Assembly: GCA_024234055.1 (NCBI GenBank)
Contig: JACKOW010000005.1
Span: forward strand, 248,001 to 312,000
Reading direction: 5' to 3'
From: Rhodanobacteraceae bacterium
GTDB taxonomy: Bacteria > Pseudomonadota > Gammaproteobacteria > Xanthomonadales > SZUA-5
DNA length: 64,000 bases
The position numbers were made by a program, and so were the translations under genes. Of this stretch, positions 43,352 through 52,288 are shown in pieces. The notes under the pieces were generated by a model. The model had not been told where the DNA came from, searched no databases, and worked only from the letters and a program-made list of their open reading frames with translations. How positions within the stretch are numbered: the stretch's first letter is position 1; the number at the start of each line of letters is the position of its first letter.

Positions 43352-44506
43352 GTGAACACCGCCCCCGTGCCGAACACTGATTCCAGCGCACCACCGCCTT
43401 CCCGGGTCCCCGGTCCCGGGTCCCCGGTCCCGGCTTCTACCCAAGTCCCGAGTCCCGAGTCCCGGGTCCCGGCTTCTACCCGAGTCCCGAGTCCCGAGTC
43501 CCGAGTCCCGGCTTCTACCCAAGTCCCGAGTCCCGAGTCCCGAGTCCCGGCTTCTACCCAGGTCCCGAGTCCCGAGTCCCGGGTCCCGGCCTCACTGCGC
43601 ACCCTCGCCGACTGCGTGCGCTGGGGCGCGGGGCGCTTGCGGGCATCGCGGGTGCTGATCGGACACAGCGAGGACAACGCGCTCGACGAAGCGCGTTCGC
43701 TGGTGCTGCATGCGTTGCATCTGCCGGCCAGGCTGCCAGCACCCTTTGCCCAGGCGCGCTTGCTCGACGTCGAGATCGCCGCGGTCTGTGCCTTGATCGA
43801 GCGCCGCATCAGCGAGCGTGTGCCGGCGGCCTATCTGATCGGCAGCGCCGAGTTTGCCGGCCTGACCCTGCGCAGCGATGCCCGCGCGCTGGTGCCACGC
43901 TCACCCATCGCCGAACTGATCGAGAACGGATTCCAGCCCTGGCTGGGTCGGCGCACGGTCACCCGTGCGCTGGACCTGTGCTGTGGCGGCGGCTCCATCG
44001 CCATCGGCATGGCGGTGCATCGGCCCGACTGGCAGGTGGATGGTCTGGATCTGTCCGCTGATGCGCTGTCGCTGGCCACCGAGAATCGAGCGCTGCACCG
44101 GCTGGAATCGCGTTTGCGGCTGATCCAGTCGGATCTGTTCTCGGCGCTGGGCGACGAGGTCTACGAGCTGATCGTGTCCAATCCGCCCTACATCACCGAC
44201 GCCGAGTACGCGGCCATGCCCGGCGAGTATCGGCATGAACCCAAGCTCGGCCTCACCTCGGGTGCCGATGGCTGCGATGCCACCCTGCGCATCCTGCGCG
44301 ACGGCCCCAGCCATCTGGCCGAGCAGGGATTGCTGATCGTCGAGGTCGGCGAAGCCGAGCGCGCGCTCAAGCGCCTGCTGCCCGAGTTGCCCATGGACTG
44401 GATCGAATTCAGCGTGGGCCAGATGGGTGTGTTCGCCCTCGAAGCCCGCGACCTGCGCGCCGGCCACGCGCACGTCGTGGCCCTGTGCGCGGAGCGAGGG
44501 CTGTAG
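43352..44506 (+). CDS. prmB: Ribosomal protein L3 N5-glutamine methyltransferase with repeat-encoded N-terminus
   Basis: A 384-residue SAM-dependent methyltransferase. From about residue 83 it aligns with PrmB: ADCVRWGAGRLRASRVLIGHSEDN (E. coli has DMLRWSVSRF and YGHGTDNPWDEA), then LVPRSPIAELI, SAM motif LDLCCGGGSIAIGMA, and the catalytic NPPY in VSNPPYITDAEYAAMP. It methylates a glutamine of ribosomal protein L3. The first 80 residues are extra: MNTAPVPNTDSSAPPPS, then four in-frame 39-base units coding TQVPSPESRVPAS. I see no start codon downstream that would leave the domain whole, so I keep the GTG at 43352. Confidence 0.88.
   Translation: MNTAPVPNTDSSAPPPSRVPGPGSPVPASTQVPSPESRVPASTRVPSPESRVPASTQVPSPESRVPASTQVPSPESRVPASLRTLADCVRWGAGRLRASRVLIGHSEDNALDEARSLVLHALHLPARLPAPFAQARLLDVEIAAVCALIERRISERVPAAYLIGSAEFAGLTLRSDARALVPRSPIAELIENGFQPWLGRRTVTRALDLCCGGGSIAIGMAVHRPDWQVDGLDLSADALSLATENRALHRLESRLRLIQSDLFSALGDEVYELIVSNPPYITDAEYAAMPGEYRHEPKLGLTSGADGCDATLRILRDGPSHLAEQGLLIVEVGEAERALKRLLPELPMDWIEFSVGQMGVFALEARDLRAGHAHVVALCAERGL
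43401..43594 (+). repeat. GAGTCCC heptamer array inside the prmB coding region
   Basis: Heptamers are arranged in four 39-base higher-order units (43439, 43478, 43517 and 43556). Each unit is five heptamers plus four bases, so the reading frame is kept. Confidence 0.92.
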
Positions 44507-44888
44507 CACTCCTGTGGGAGCGGCTTCAGCCGCGATCGCCCCTGGCGGTGCGCTTGTTCGCGCATCAAACGGTCGGCGATCTCGGGGGTTCATTGTTGTC
44601 CGCAAAGGACGCAAAGGACGCGAAGACTTCAAAGGTTGGCCGGCTGAACGCGATCTCTAGCGACAGCGCCAGCCGACACCTCGGAATCGCTCGACTTTGC
44701 GTCCTTTGCGTCCTTTGCGGAAAATGTTTTTGATTCAGCTACTTGCGGCATGTTTGGTGAGGGCGGCTTCGGCCGCGACAGGGCGATCGCGGCTGAAGCC
44801 GCTCCCACAGGGCGGGGAACCCTGCCAGGTGTCACGGGTCCAAGCTCGGTTCACTGTCCGCTACACTTCAGGCCAACCGGAGACCTTG
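44507..44888. other. Repeat-filled gap after prmB
   Basis: It holds the right copy of the 280-base direct repeat (44536-44819) and GGAGCGGCTTCAGCCGCG fragments at each edge (44518-44535 and about 44790-44815). No gene. Confidence 0.75.
44536..44819 (+). repeat. 280-bp direct repeat flanking prmB, right copy
   Basis: Same parts and order as 43048-43325: CGCTTGTTCGCGCATCAAAC, the CCGCAAAGGACGCAAAGG inverted repeat (44597-44725), then CTTGCGGCATG and GCGGCTGAAGCCGCTCCCAC. Confidence 0.85.
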
Positions 44889-45659
44889 ATGACCTTGATG
44901 CGTGATTGCCTGCTTTGTCTGCTGCTGTTGACTGCCGCAACGGTCGCCAGCGCCGATGAAGTGTCCTCCGAAGCGCGCCAGCTGACGCTGCGCTTCCTGC
45001 ACGACCGCGATTGCGGTGAGGCAGCGATGGCTGCTTTCCCAGAGAGCGAGCAGCGCTTCGAGGCGCGATTGGCGGAAACCCAGCCCCCGGAAGCCCATGC
45101 GGCCGCCCGGGCCGAGCGCGCCGCGGCGCTGGCCCGCCGCTCGGCCGATTGTGCCGGCCTCAAGCACGTCGTCAGCAGCAGGGTCATCATGGCCGATCCG
45201 GACTCCAACAAACGACTTGGAAGCGCTGCAGCGCAGGGCGACCCGTTGGCGCGACTCCTGGCGCAGGGTACGACCATGGAAGGGGACAGTTTCCGCCGTC
45301 TGGCCGTACAGCTGATCGATAGCGGCGACGCCGAAGGCATCGCCCGTATCGGCTGGGTAATGGCCGCCCGCGCGGATCGGGACCAGTTCGGCATCGATCG
45401 CGCGAACCTGACCGTGGCAGATGCCTGGTTGCTGCTGGCTTGCGAATTCGGACTCGATTGCGGCGCCGGCAGTCGCGCGGTGGATCACCTCTGTCTGGTT
45501 CGCCTGGTCTGCGGCTACTCCGATCTCGCCGCCGCCATTCGCGCATCACGTGGTGAGGAGAACTCGGACCAAGTGTTCCGGTCACGCGACGAGTTGCTGC
45601 AAATCATCCGAGAGCGCGGCGCTGCCCGCCTGTTCCCAACATACACCAGCGACGGCTGA
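44889..45659 (+). CDS. Secreted protein, first of three tandem paralogues
   Basis: A 256-residue exported protein (signal peptide MTLMRDCLLCLLLLTAATVASA). The C-terminal part has VADAWLLLACEFGLDCGAGS, then HLCLVRLVCGYSDLAAAI. The pair of cysteines in ACEFGLDC and two later cysteines recur in the next two genes. The mid part is helical and TPR/Sel1-like in tone (SAAAQGDPLARLLAQGTTM). The ATG at 44889 is preceded by GGAGA. No family name known. It begins an operon of three, with gaps of 6 bases and then an overlap. Confidence 0.6.
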   Translation: MTLMRDCLLCLLLLTAATVASADEVSSEARQLTLRFLHDRDCGEAAMAAFPESEQRFEARLAETQPPEAHAAARAERAAALARRSADCAGLKHVVSSRVIMADPDSNKRLGSAAAQGDPLARLLAQGTTMEGDSFRRLAVQLIDSGDAEGIARIGWVMAARADRDQFGIDRANLTVADAWLLLACEFGLDCGAGSRAVDHLCLVRLVCGYSDLAAAIRASRGEENSDQVFRSRDELLQIIRERGAARLFPTYTSDG

Positions 45660-45665
45660 TCGACC

Positions 45666-46724
45666 GTGCACGCCCGCCAGCGTGTTCTGGGCGTTGCTGT
45701 TCTGCTGATGGGAGCAGTGCTGGCGTGGCGTTGGCAGGCCGACATCGGCCAGTCCGCGGGAGTTGACTACGGCAACATGGCGGTTCCCGAACTGGGACAA
45801 GCGACCGAGATCATGGCCGATGCGGGCGCAGCGCTGGCGCAGACCAGTGCCCCGCCAAGACAGACTGCGGCAGTACCGACTCCAATATCGAGACCACCAA
45901 AGGACGCCGCTGTCGCCCTCGATGCCCCGGCCCTCGGCTACCGCGTCAGCGCCGCCCAGCTCGCCGACGATATGGCGCGGCTGGTCGCCGCCGACGATCT
46001 TGCGCCATTGCTGGCCGAGTTCAAACGCCGCGCCGCGCAGGGCGATGCTGATGCAGCGGCACGGATGCGGGATATCTATGACGAGTGCCTGGGGGTCCAC
46101 ATGGCGCAAATGAATTCGGCACATGAGCCCCATTTCAACCGATCAGCCTTCGGCGTCACAACACCTTCGGCAGATGCCCCCCTTCGCCAAGCTGCGCTAC
46201 AGATCGGCAGCGCACGTTGCAGCGGAATCATTCCGCACGGCGACAATCGCGCCCGAACCATACAACTCGGGCGCTTGCATCGTGACAGCGTTCGACTGGC
46301 GGCAGATCTGGGGCATCCCGGGGCCAGAGTTCGGGCCCAAGGATACGAGATCGATCCCACACTGCGGCCGCAACGTCAGCGTCGCGCGGCGCTGGTGCTG
46401 CTCCGGGAGGGCAGCCCGGAGGCGCTGATGGACCTGTCTGCCTACGCATCGGAGGGCACCCCGTTTCGGAGTGATTCCTGGATCTTGGCTGCTTGCGAAC
46501 TCGGCTACCCGTGCGCGAGTGTCCCGGGCATCCGCTACAACTATTGCGCCACCTACGGCTCCTTCTGCGAAGTCGAGAGCATGCAGGAGTTCACCAGGCA
46601 GTCGGTCTCTGCGCGTGACTGGCGTCTGATCCAGGCCGAGCGCGACCAGATTCTGGCGCTGTTGCAGGCGGGCGACCTGGGCGCGCTGCTGCTATCGGAC
46701 GAAGCCATCGGCGGTGGCGGTTGA
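45666..46724 (+). CDS. Membrane-anchored protein, second tandem paralogue
   Basis: A 352-residue protein with an N-terminal membrane anchor (VLGVAVLLMGAVLAWRW) and no obvious cleavage site, followed by a low-complexity linker rich in P, T and A. The C-terminal part has SWILAACELGYPCASVPG, then YNYCATYGSFCEVESMQEF, the same cysteine layout as its neighbours. A helical middle (FKRRAAQGDADAAARMRDIY) resembles Sel1-type repeats. GTG start six bases after the previous stop. Function unknown, probably periplasmic. Confidence 0.6.
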   Translation: MHARQRVLGVAVLLMGAVLAWRWQADIGQSAGVDYGNMAVPELGQATEIMADAGAALAQTSAPPRQTAAVPTPISRPPKDAAVALDAPALGYRVSAAQLADDMARLVAADDLAPLLAEFKRRAAQGDADAAARMRDIYDECLGVHMAQMNSAHEPHFNRSAFGVTTPSADAPLRQAALQIGSARCSGIIPHGDNRARTIQLGRLHRDSVRLAADLGHPGARVRAQGYEIDPTLRPQRQRRAALVLLREGSPEALMDLSAYASEGTPFRSDSWILAACELGYPCASVPGIRYNYCATYGSFCEVESMQEFTRQSVSARDWRLIQAERDQILALLQAGDLGALLLSDEAIGGGG

Positions 46725-47743
46725 GCAGGCGCTCGATCGCGGGCCTGCTGGTGCTGATCGGCAGCTTGTTGCTGATGGGGACGCTACTCTTATCCAACAG
46801 AGACGAACCAGACAGTCCAGATCAGATCGAATCGACCCGGAGTGCCGCGGCTACCCGGTCAGCCCATCTGCGCTCCGCGGCAGGTGTAACGGAGACCGTT
46901 CATCCCATCGATCAAACTCCAAGGTCGAAGCCGAAGTCGCCGGGGGCGCCGCTGACAAACATTGCCGCTGCGCCTGCCGGCGTGCAGCGGAGCAAGCGAA
47001 CCCAGGTGCAGGAGCGTTTGCACACGCTGATGGCCTGCCTACCCAGCGCGGTGGCGACTGCCAGTGACCGCGAACAGCTGTGGCGCATGACGCTGCCGCC
47101 AGATGCCCTGGAAGATGCTGCCGCGAAATTTACGGCTGCCGAAGCCTGGGCCAGACAGACCTGTGCGCAATCGTCGATGCGATTGAGTCCCACGCCTGGA
47201 GAGTCCGGCGGCATCATGGGTGTGTGGTCGGATCTGTCCCCCGATGACCCGCTGCGTCGCTTGTGGGAGGCGAGTGCCGAAACCGAAATGGACTATTCAG
47301 ACCCCAGAGCGATGCAGGCGCAGATAGAACGAGACCGCGCACAGGTGCCGGCGATGCGCCCCCTGCTGGAACAGGCCCTGGCCGAGGCGCTACGCGAACC
47401 TTCAATGCTGGAATTGCAGTCAATCGCCGACGCCGCCGAGCGCTTCCAGCATCGCGGCGCACAATTGGGGCCTTTTGTCGGCGGCGGCGAAGCCAACTCG
47501 GCCCTCTGGCGCCTGGCCGCCTGCGATCTGGGCGCCGACTGCGGCCCGAATTCGCCCGCCGCGCACCTGATCTGCTACCACGAGCAACTCTGCGGCTATG
47601 GCTCTCTGGAAGAAGCGCTGATCGATGCCTATTGGCCCCTGATGCAGATCGATCAGTTGCAGGCCGCCCGCCAGCAATTGGTCGAGCGCCTGCGGGCCGG
47701 TGGCCATGGCGTGTTTGATCCGGCGCCGCCGGGCGGGGGTTGA
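46721..47743 (+). CDS. Membrane-anchored protein, third tandem paralogue
   Basis: A 340-residue protein with a TTG start overlapping the preceding stop. An N-terminal anchor (SIAGLLVLIGSLLLMGTLLL) is followed by a hydrophilic stretch; the C-terminal end has ALWRLAACDLGADCGPNS, then HLICYHEQLCGYGSLEEAL. The spacing AAC-x5-C, C-x4-to-6-C, GYxSLEEA is shared with the other two. The middle has two alpha-helical charged segments. Likely a periplasmic partner of the first two; no known family. Confidence 0.6.
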   Translation: MSRRSIAGLLVLIGSLLLMGTLLLSNRDEPDSPDQIESTRSAAATRSAHLRSAAGVTETVHPIDQTPRSKPKSPGAPLTNIAAAPAGVQRSKRTQVQERLHTLMACLPSAVATASDREQLWRMTLPPDALEDAAAKFTAAEAWARQTCAQSSMRLSPTPGESGGIMGVWSDLSPDDPLRRLWEASAETEMDYSDPRAMQAQIERDRAQVPAMRPLLEQALAEALREPSMLELQSIADAAERFQHRGAQLGPFVGGGEANSALWRLAACDLGADCGPNSPAAHLICYHEQLCGYGSLEEALIDAYWPLMQIDQLQAARQQLVERLRAGGHGVFDPAPPGGG

Positions 47744-47859
47744 CCGGGTTGGCGCTGCCATTGCGAGCCGCCGATTCCCTGCTGCTGCGCTGAGAGGAGG
47801 GCGCCGCGCCTGCGGCGCCGCTGTTGCTCTCCGGACCAGCGTAAGGGCGGCCTTTGCTG

Positions 47860-47932
47860 TTGTGGGTCCACACTTGTCTGGACGCTTCTGCAGCGCTGTG
47901 CGAAGAGCGTCCAGACAAGTCTGGACCTACAA
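47860..47932. repeat. Palindromic element with GTCCAGACAAGTCTGGAC arms
   Basis: Arms TTGTGGGTCCACACTTGTC and CAGACAAGTCTGGACCTAC enclose an inner GACGCTTCTG and AAGAGCGTC. A full copy of the type at 2023-2093. Confidence 0.85.
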
Positions 47933-47947
47933 CAGCCCGAATCCGGC

Positions 47948-48126
47948 GTCATTGCGAACCACCTGTGTCGGCCCAACACTGCGCACGGGCCATGAACCCG
48001 GTGTCGTAGGTCATGTTGTCCGCGTCAGCGGACTACGTGACATCCATTTGCGTCACGTAGCTCGCTACGCGAGCAACGTGACCTACAACAGCAAATCAAC
48101 AACTTGCGATATGGGTTCATGGAGAG
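47948..48126 (+). repeat. Composite repeat module, core type B
   Basis: The core at 48006-48086 has GTAGGTCATGTTGTCCGCG and its complementary half CGAGCAACGTGACCTAC. The flanks match the type A modules. Near-identical to 57507-57687. Confidence 0.88.
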
Positions 48127-48274
48127 CGCAGCAGCGTTGAATAGCACCGCGTCCTGACTGCCGACATCCATCCTCGGGAGGGCAATCGCGGACAGAGTCC
48201 GCTCCCACAGACGCTGTCGCCTCAGAATCACCAGCGCTATCCGATACCGACACCAACAACCAACACCTGCTCCT

Positions 48275-48305
48275 ACCGGCAACCGACAACCGACAACCGA
48301 CAACC
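48275..48305. repeat. CGACAAC heptamer array, about 4 copies
   Basis: The complement of the TTGTCGG array at 57413-57492. It is followed within six bases by the end of the minus-strand peptidase-like gene. Confidence 0.85.
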
Positions 48306-48309
48306 CGCC

Positions 48310-49692
48310 TTATCGTCGCTCCATGATCGACTCGCGCAGCGCATTCGCTGGCAATTCCTCTTCACCGATCTGCCCGATCTTCAACCCCAGCAGGCGATAG
48401 CTGTCGCGCAGATCCGGAAACTCGCGGTCGACGGCGTAGCGCTGGTAGCGGGCCAGCAATCCGGCCTGGGGCACTTCGGCATCGAGCGCTGCGATGAAGT
48501 CTTCGGGTGGCCAGTAGCGTTCACTCGGCAGGTGCTGACGCCTGAACGCCCCGAGCACGGCGTCGAGGCTGCTGCCGTGCTGGCGCAGGGCGATATCGGA
48601 CTCCAGCCAGTAGGCAGCGCCAGCCCAGTAGACGCGCATGGTGCCGCCCCAGCCGCGGCCGAGTTCGGCCAACGGCGGGCCGCTGCCGACGGCGCGACCG
48701 CGCTTGAAACCGGCATCGAGACGACGCCAGCCTTCGGTGGCGCTGAACTGGCCAGTGCGGGCGCGCCAGACATTCTGGTAATAGCTGGCCAGACCCTCGG
48801 CCAGCCAGCGGCCGCGGTTGCCCAGGAAAGGGTGTTGCAGATGCGCCAGCTCATGGGCGGTGGTCCAGTCCTGACGCCAGGACTCGCTGCCGGCATCGGC
48901 GCCGACAAACAGGGCCACGCCGGCGGCGCCGCCGCGGGAGACCTGACCCCAGGGCACCGGCTCCCTCACGCCGGGCAAAGGCACGATCAGCACCTGAGTA
49001 TCAGGCAGGGGCGCGCGCCCATCGCTGGCCAGCAGCACCGGCGCCGTGTCCTTGAACCAGTCCATCACCGACTGGCGTTTGCCGGCGTCCACCAGCGGCA
49101 GGATGGCCACCCGCAAGCGACCTCCGGGCAGCTCGATGATGGATTCCTCGAAGCGGCCGAAGGCGCTCTGCGCCGGCCAGTCGTCGGGCGCAGCCCCCAG
49201 ACGGTAGCGATGTCCGCCGTCGATGGGTGTCCACGGCACCGATTCCGACCAGCCGGCGGGCAGGCGGAACTCGATCGTGCTGTCCGGATCCAGCTGACGC
49301 GGCCGCCAGAACCACAGCGCTGGCGACACCCGCCAGTAGTCCTTGCCGCGACCGATTCGATAGCGATCGGCCAGTCCGGCCGCCTTCAGATCGATGTGTG
49401 CGACAAAGCACTCGCCCGCCTGCCACTGGCTCACGCGCACGCCACGGGCATCGGGGTGCAATGTCTGCGCTTCGCCGCGGCTCAGAGACTGCAGATAGGG
49501 CAGCGCCTCCGAACCGGCGCGCAATCGCACGAGCGGCTGCGCCTGCGCACTGCAGCCGCGTACGGTCAGGATTTCCTGCGCCGGTTCGAGGCCGACCACG
49601 AAGTCCCAGCGGGCATCGGCGGCCAGCGTTGCGGCAGACGCCACCGCCAGCAGCAAGATCAGTAGCGTCGAGGAGATTCGTGGATTCAGCAT
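48310..49692 (-). CDS. Exported gluzincin-type metallopeptidase-like protein
   Basis: A 460-residue protein with a signal peptide (LLILLLAVASAATLA). It has a zinc-binding HELAHLQHPFLGNRGRWLAEGLASYYQN stretch: HExxH, then a glutamate in WLAEGLASYY 17 residues later, as in M1/gluzincin peptidases. The first 240 residues are unrecognised beta-rich sequence, with repeated tryptophans. It probably acts in the periplasm on proteins; the substrate is unknown. It is the only gene of its strand between the paralogue cluster and the dehydratase. Confidence 0.78.
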   Translation of the reverse strand: MLNPRISSTLLILLLAVASAATLAADARWDFVVGLEPAQEILTVRGCSAQAQPLVRLRAGSEALPYLQSLSRGEAQTLHPDARGVRVSQWQAGECFVAHIDLKAAGLADRYRIGRGKDYWRVSPALWFWRPRQLDPDSTIEFRLPAGWSESVPWTPIDGGHRYRLGAAPDDWPAQSAFGRFEESIIELPGGRLRVAILPLVDAGKRQSVMDWFKDTAPVLLASDGRAPLPDTQVLIVPLPGVREPVPWGQVSRGGAAGVALFVGADAGSESWRQDWTTAHELAHLQHPFLGNRGRWLAEGLASYYQNVWRARTGQFSATEGWRRLDAGFKRGRAVGSGPPLAELGRGWGGTMRVYWAGAAYWLESDIALRQHGSSLDAVLGAFRRQHLPSERYWPPEDFIAALDAEVPQAGLLARYQRYAVDREFPDLRDSYRLLGLKIGQIGEEELPANALRESIMERR

Positions 49693-49810
49693 GCGCAGTC
49701 AGATTCCGCCAGTTCAGCGCCGGATCTCACCCGATCGCTTGTCGCCTCGCCGTGCAATTCAGATGCAAGGAAGGCATGGAGACTCGGTGTCGGACACGCG
49801 CTCGCCGGCA

Positions 49811-50773
49811 CTACAGTCTGAGCGTGTCGAAGTCGACATTGCCGCCGCTCAGGATCACGCCCACCCGGCGATCGCGGAAGTGTTCGGGATGCTTGCGGAT
49901 GGCTGCCAGCGGGGTAGCGCAGCTGGGCTCGATGACGATCTTCAGGCGCTCGTAGACCAGGCGCATGGCCGCCAGTGTCTCGGCATCGCTGACCGTGAGA
50001 ATGCGGGTACCGCGTGCGCGCAGCAGGGCAAAGTTCGGTGCGCCCAGATCCGCGCGCAGACCGTCGCTGATGGTGTCCACTGCGACGTTCTGCTGCAACT
50101 GGCCGCTGGCAAAGCTGCGTGCGGCGTCATCGGCACCTTCGGGCTCGGCGCCAAAGAGATCGATCCTCGGGCACAGACCACGCCCGGCGATGGCGCTGCC
50201 GGCCATCAGGCCACCGCCGCTGATCGGCGCCACCAGAGCGTCGAGCTGGCCGACTTCGCGAATGAGTTCCAGCGTCGCTGTGCCCTGACCGGCAATGACC
50301 TCGGGATGGGCGAAGGGATGAATCTCGACCGCGCCGGTCTGGGCAATCACGCTGGCCAGGGTTTCGACGCGGGCTCGATTGCTGGGCGCACAGAAGACGA
50401 TGCTGGCGCCCAGGCGCCGCACCGAATCGATCTTCACCCGGACGGTGTTCTCGGGCATCACCACGTGCGCCGGAATTCCGCGCAATTGTGCCGCCAGCGC
50501 CAGCGCCGCGGCGTGGTTACCGGAGGAATGGGTGGCTACGCCCCGCGCAGCCTCGCTGTCGCTGAGCGCGAACACCGCATTGCAGGCGCCGCGGAACTTG
50601 AAGGCACCGATGCGCTGGAAGTTCTCGCACTTGAAGTGCAGCTCGGCGCCGATCTCGGCCTCCAGGCTGCGGCTGCGCAGCACGGGCGTGCGCGCCGCGT
50701 AGGGCGCGATGCGCGCGGCGGCGCGCCAGACGGCATCAAGGTCCAGTGTGTCGAAGTCGCAATTGGCGGGCAT
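49811..50773 (-). CDS. Threonine/serine dehydratase, PLP-dependent
   Basis: A 320-residue fold type II PLP enzyme. The PLP lysine is K59 in GAFKFRG, SSGNHAAALALAA binds the phosphate, and ISGGGLMAG is the glycine loop. There is no ACT domain, so it resembles catabolic threonine dehydratase or serine racemase (about 320 residues) rather than IlvA. It deaminates threonine or serine, or racemises serine, in the cytoplasm. The start at 50773 gives the normal length. A strong terminator on its upstream side belongs to the next gene. Confidence 0.88.
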   Translation of the reverse strand: MPANCDFDTLDLDAVWRAAARIAPYAARTPVLRSRSLEAEIGAELHFKCENFQRIGAFKFRGACNAVFALSDSEAARGVATHSSGNHAAALALAAQLRGIPAHVVMPENTVRVKIDSVRRLGASIVFCAPSNRARVETLASVIAQTGAVEIHPFAHPEVIAGQGTATLELIREVGQLDALVAPISGGGLMAGSAIAGRGLCPRIDLFGAEPEGADDAARSFASGQLQQNVAVDTISDGLRADLGAPNFALLRARGTRILTVSDAETLAAMRLVYERLKIVIEPSCATPLAAIRKHPEHFRDRRVGVILSGGNVDFDTLRL

Positions 50774-50892
50774 CAGGGCCTTCCATCTCTCAGCGGTACG
50801 GGGTGGCGCTCGCAAGTCTGGGGCCGCCAGGCACGGAGCACCGGGCTCATGGATTCATGACAACAGCAGTATGAGTGCGTCAGGCAAAAAGC

Positions 50893-50918
50893 AAAACGCC
50901 CGGCGAGCCGGGCGTTTT
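50893..50918. terminator. Bidirectional-type terminator
   Basis: AAAACGCCCGGC, a two-base loop and GCCGGGCGTTTT give a perfect 12-bp stem with A and T tracts. It lies 25 bases past the SRPBCC gene stop and should end that minus-strand transcript. Confidence 0.92.
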
Positions 50919-50942
50919 GATCATGACCGCTGAGCTCGCGGC

Positions 50943-52166
50943 CTAGCCGCCGGCTGGAACCGGCGTTGCTTCGCTCGCATCTGCCGGCGCTGCTGCGGCC
51001 GGATCGAGCAGATCAACCGGCGTGCTCGGCAGACCGAGCAGCAGATAGACGCGGGTGACTTCCAGCATCACCTTCTCTTCCTCAGCCTCTTCTCCTGCCG
51101 CCGCTTCGTCGCCTGCGGCGGCCTCATCAGCCGCGGCCATCGAGGCGTCCAGATCGGCATCCGGGGCCTTGGGCGCCTCGCGGTCAGGCAGGATCTCTTC
51201 GATGGCCTTCTGCGCCGGATCGAAGACCATGCCGCGCACGGTGGCATAGGCCTGAAGCTTCTCGAAGGTCACGTTGCTCTTGCGGCGCTCACCCACGTGC
51301 TCGGCCATCAGGGCCTGGCCGCCGACGGTTTCCGTCGCCTCCATGTCCTCGGGCAGCTGCAGGCCTTCGGTACGGTTGACCGGCAGGATCACCTCGAAGC
51401 CCAGGCGGTAACGCTCCTTGAGATTCACCTTGACCCGCGCCGGACCAGTGACTTCGAGCTTGTTGCGGTCAACAACGGCCTGCAACTTCTTCATGGTGTC
51501 GGCAACACCGGCATTCAGGTCCGGGAAGTCGCGAGCGCTGTAGACCTCGACCAGTCCCGGCATCTTCAGGGCCGGACCCGGAACCATTTCCAACTCGGTG
51601 ATGGTGATATCGCTGTAATCGCGTGCATAGGCGCTGGACTCGATCAGCGCCTTCAGGCGCATCAGGCCGTACTGGTAATCACCGCCGATGGAGGAGTCCA
51701 GATACTTGCCCTTGATGCGCTCGATCGGGTTGGCGCCGAGTTCCACGTCGTACGACCAGGTGACCTTCACGCCCAGATCGGTGGTGCCGATGCTGAAAGC
51801 GGTGGTACCGGTGTAACCGTCATTGATGCGCTGAATCATCTTGACCATGGACGTCGGGGTGCTTTCGATGATCTCGAAACGGCCCGAACCCACGGCCTTG
51901 TCGCCCGACCAGGTCATCATCGCGCCCTGACCGGAGACGGGGCCCTCGAAGCTGTAGCTGGCATTGGGGTCCAGCTTGGCGTAGGGAGACCACTCGTTGA
52001 AGCGCTTGAAGCTGTTCAGTACGTCAAAGACGTGGCTGGGCGGACGTTCGATGATGATCGATCGCTCGACATGCCCCTGGCCACCGCCGGGCAGGAACAG
52101 TCCGATCAACATGAGGACCACGATCGTAGCCACGATCGCGAGGATTAATTCGATCACAGAGCGCAT
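50943..52166 (-). CDS. SRPBCC family protein with membrane anchor
   Basis: A 407-residue protein. An N-terminal segment (VIELILAIVATIVVLMLIGLF) anchors it. The next part (about 30-170: VERSIIIERPPSHVFDVLNS, then FEGPVSGQGAMMTWSG, then TDLGVKVTWSYDVEL) is an SRPBCC/polyketide-cyclase-like lipid- or ligand-binding fold. A second half has two GyrI-like folds in tone (VTGPARVKVNLKERYRLGFE) and ends in an acidic alanine-rich tail (DADLDASMAAADEAAAGDE). The ATG at 52166 has GGGGAGAG seven bases upstream. It is followed by a perfect terminator. Ligand unknown. Confidence 0.75.
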   Translation of the reverse strand: MRSVIELILAIVATIVVLMLIGLFLPGGGQGHVERSIIIERPPSHVFDVLNSFKRFNEWSPYAKLDPNASYSFEGPVSGQGAMMTWSGDKAVGSGRFEIIESTPTSMVKMIQRINDGYTGTTAFSIGTTDLGVKVTWSYDVELGANPIERIKGKYLDSSIGGDYQYGLMRLKALIESSAYARDYSDITITELEMVPGPALKMPGLVEVYSARDFPDLNAGVADTMKKLQAVVDRNKLEVTGPARVKVNLKERYRLGFEVILPVNRTEGLQLPEDMEATETVGGQALMAEHVGERRKSNVTFEKLQAYATVRGMVFDPAQKAIEEILPDREAPKAPDADLDASMAAADEAAAGDEAAAGEEAEEEKVMLEVTRVYLLLGLPSTPVDLLDPAAAAPADASEATPVPAGG

Positions 52167-52288
52167 CAGATAACTCTCCCCGAAACGGGCACCCACTCGA
52201 CAAGGCGCGGAATGTTAATCGTTCTAAGGCCGTAGCGCCACGCGGACGTGTACAGCTTGTCTGTTAATTGGCCCAGCCTGGGCGGCCA

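Larger units (their letters stand above)
47744..48309. other. Repeat-filled convergent gap
   Basis: It contains a full palindromic element (47860-47932), a composite module with type B core (47948-48126), GCAATCGCGGACAGAGTCCG (48184-48203) and a CGACAAC heptamer array (48275-48305). No gene supported. Confidence 0.75.
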
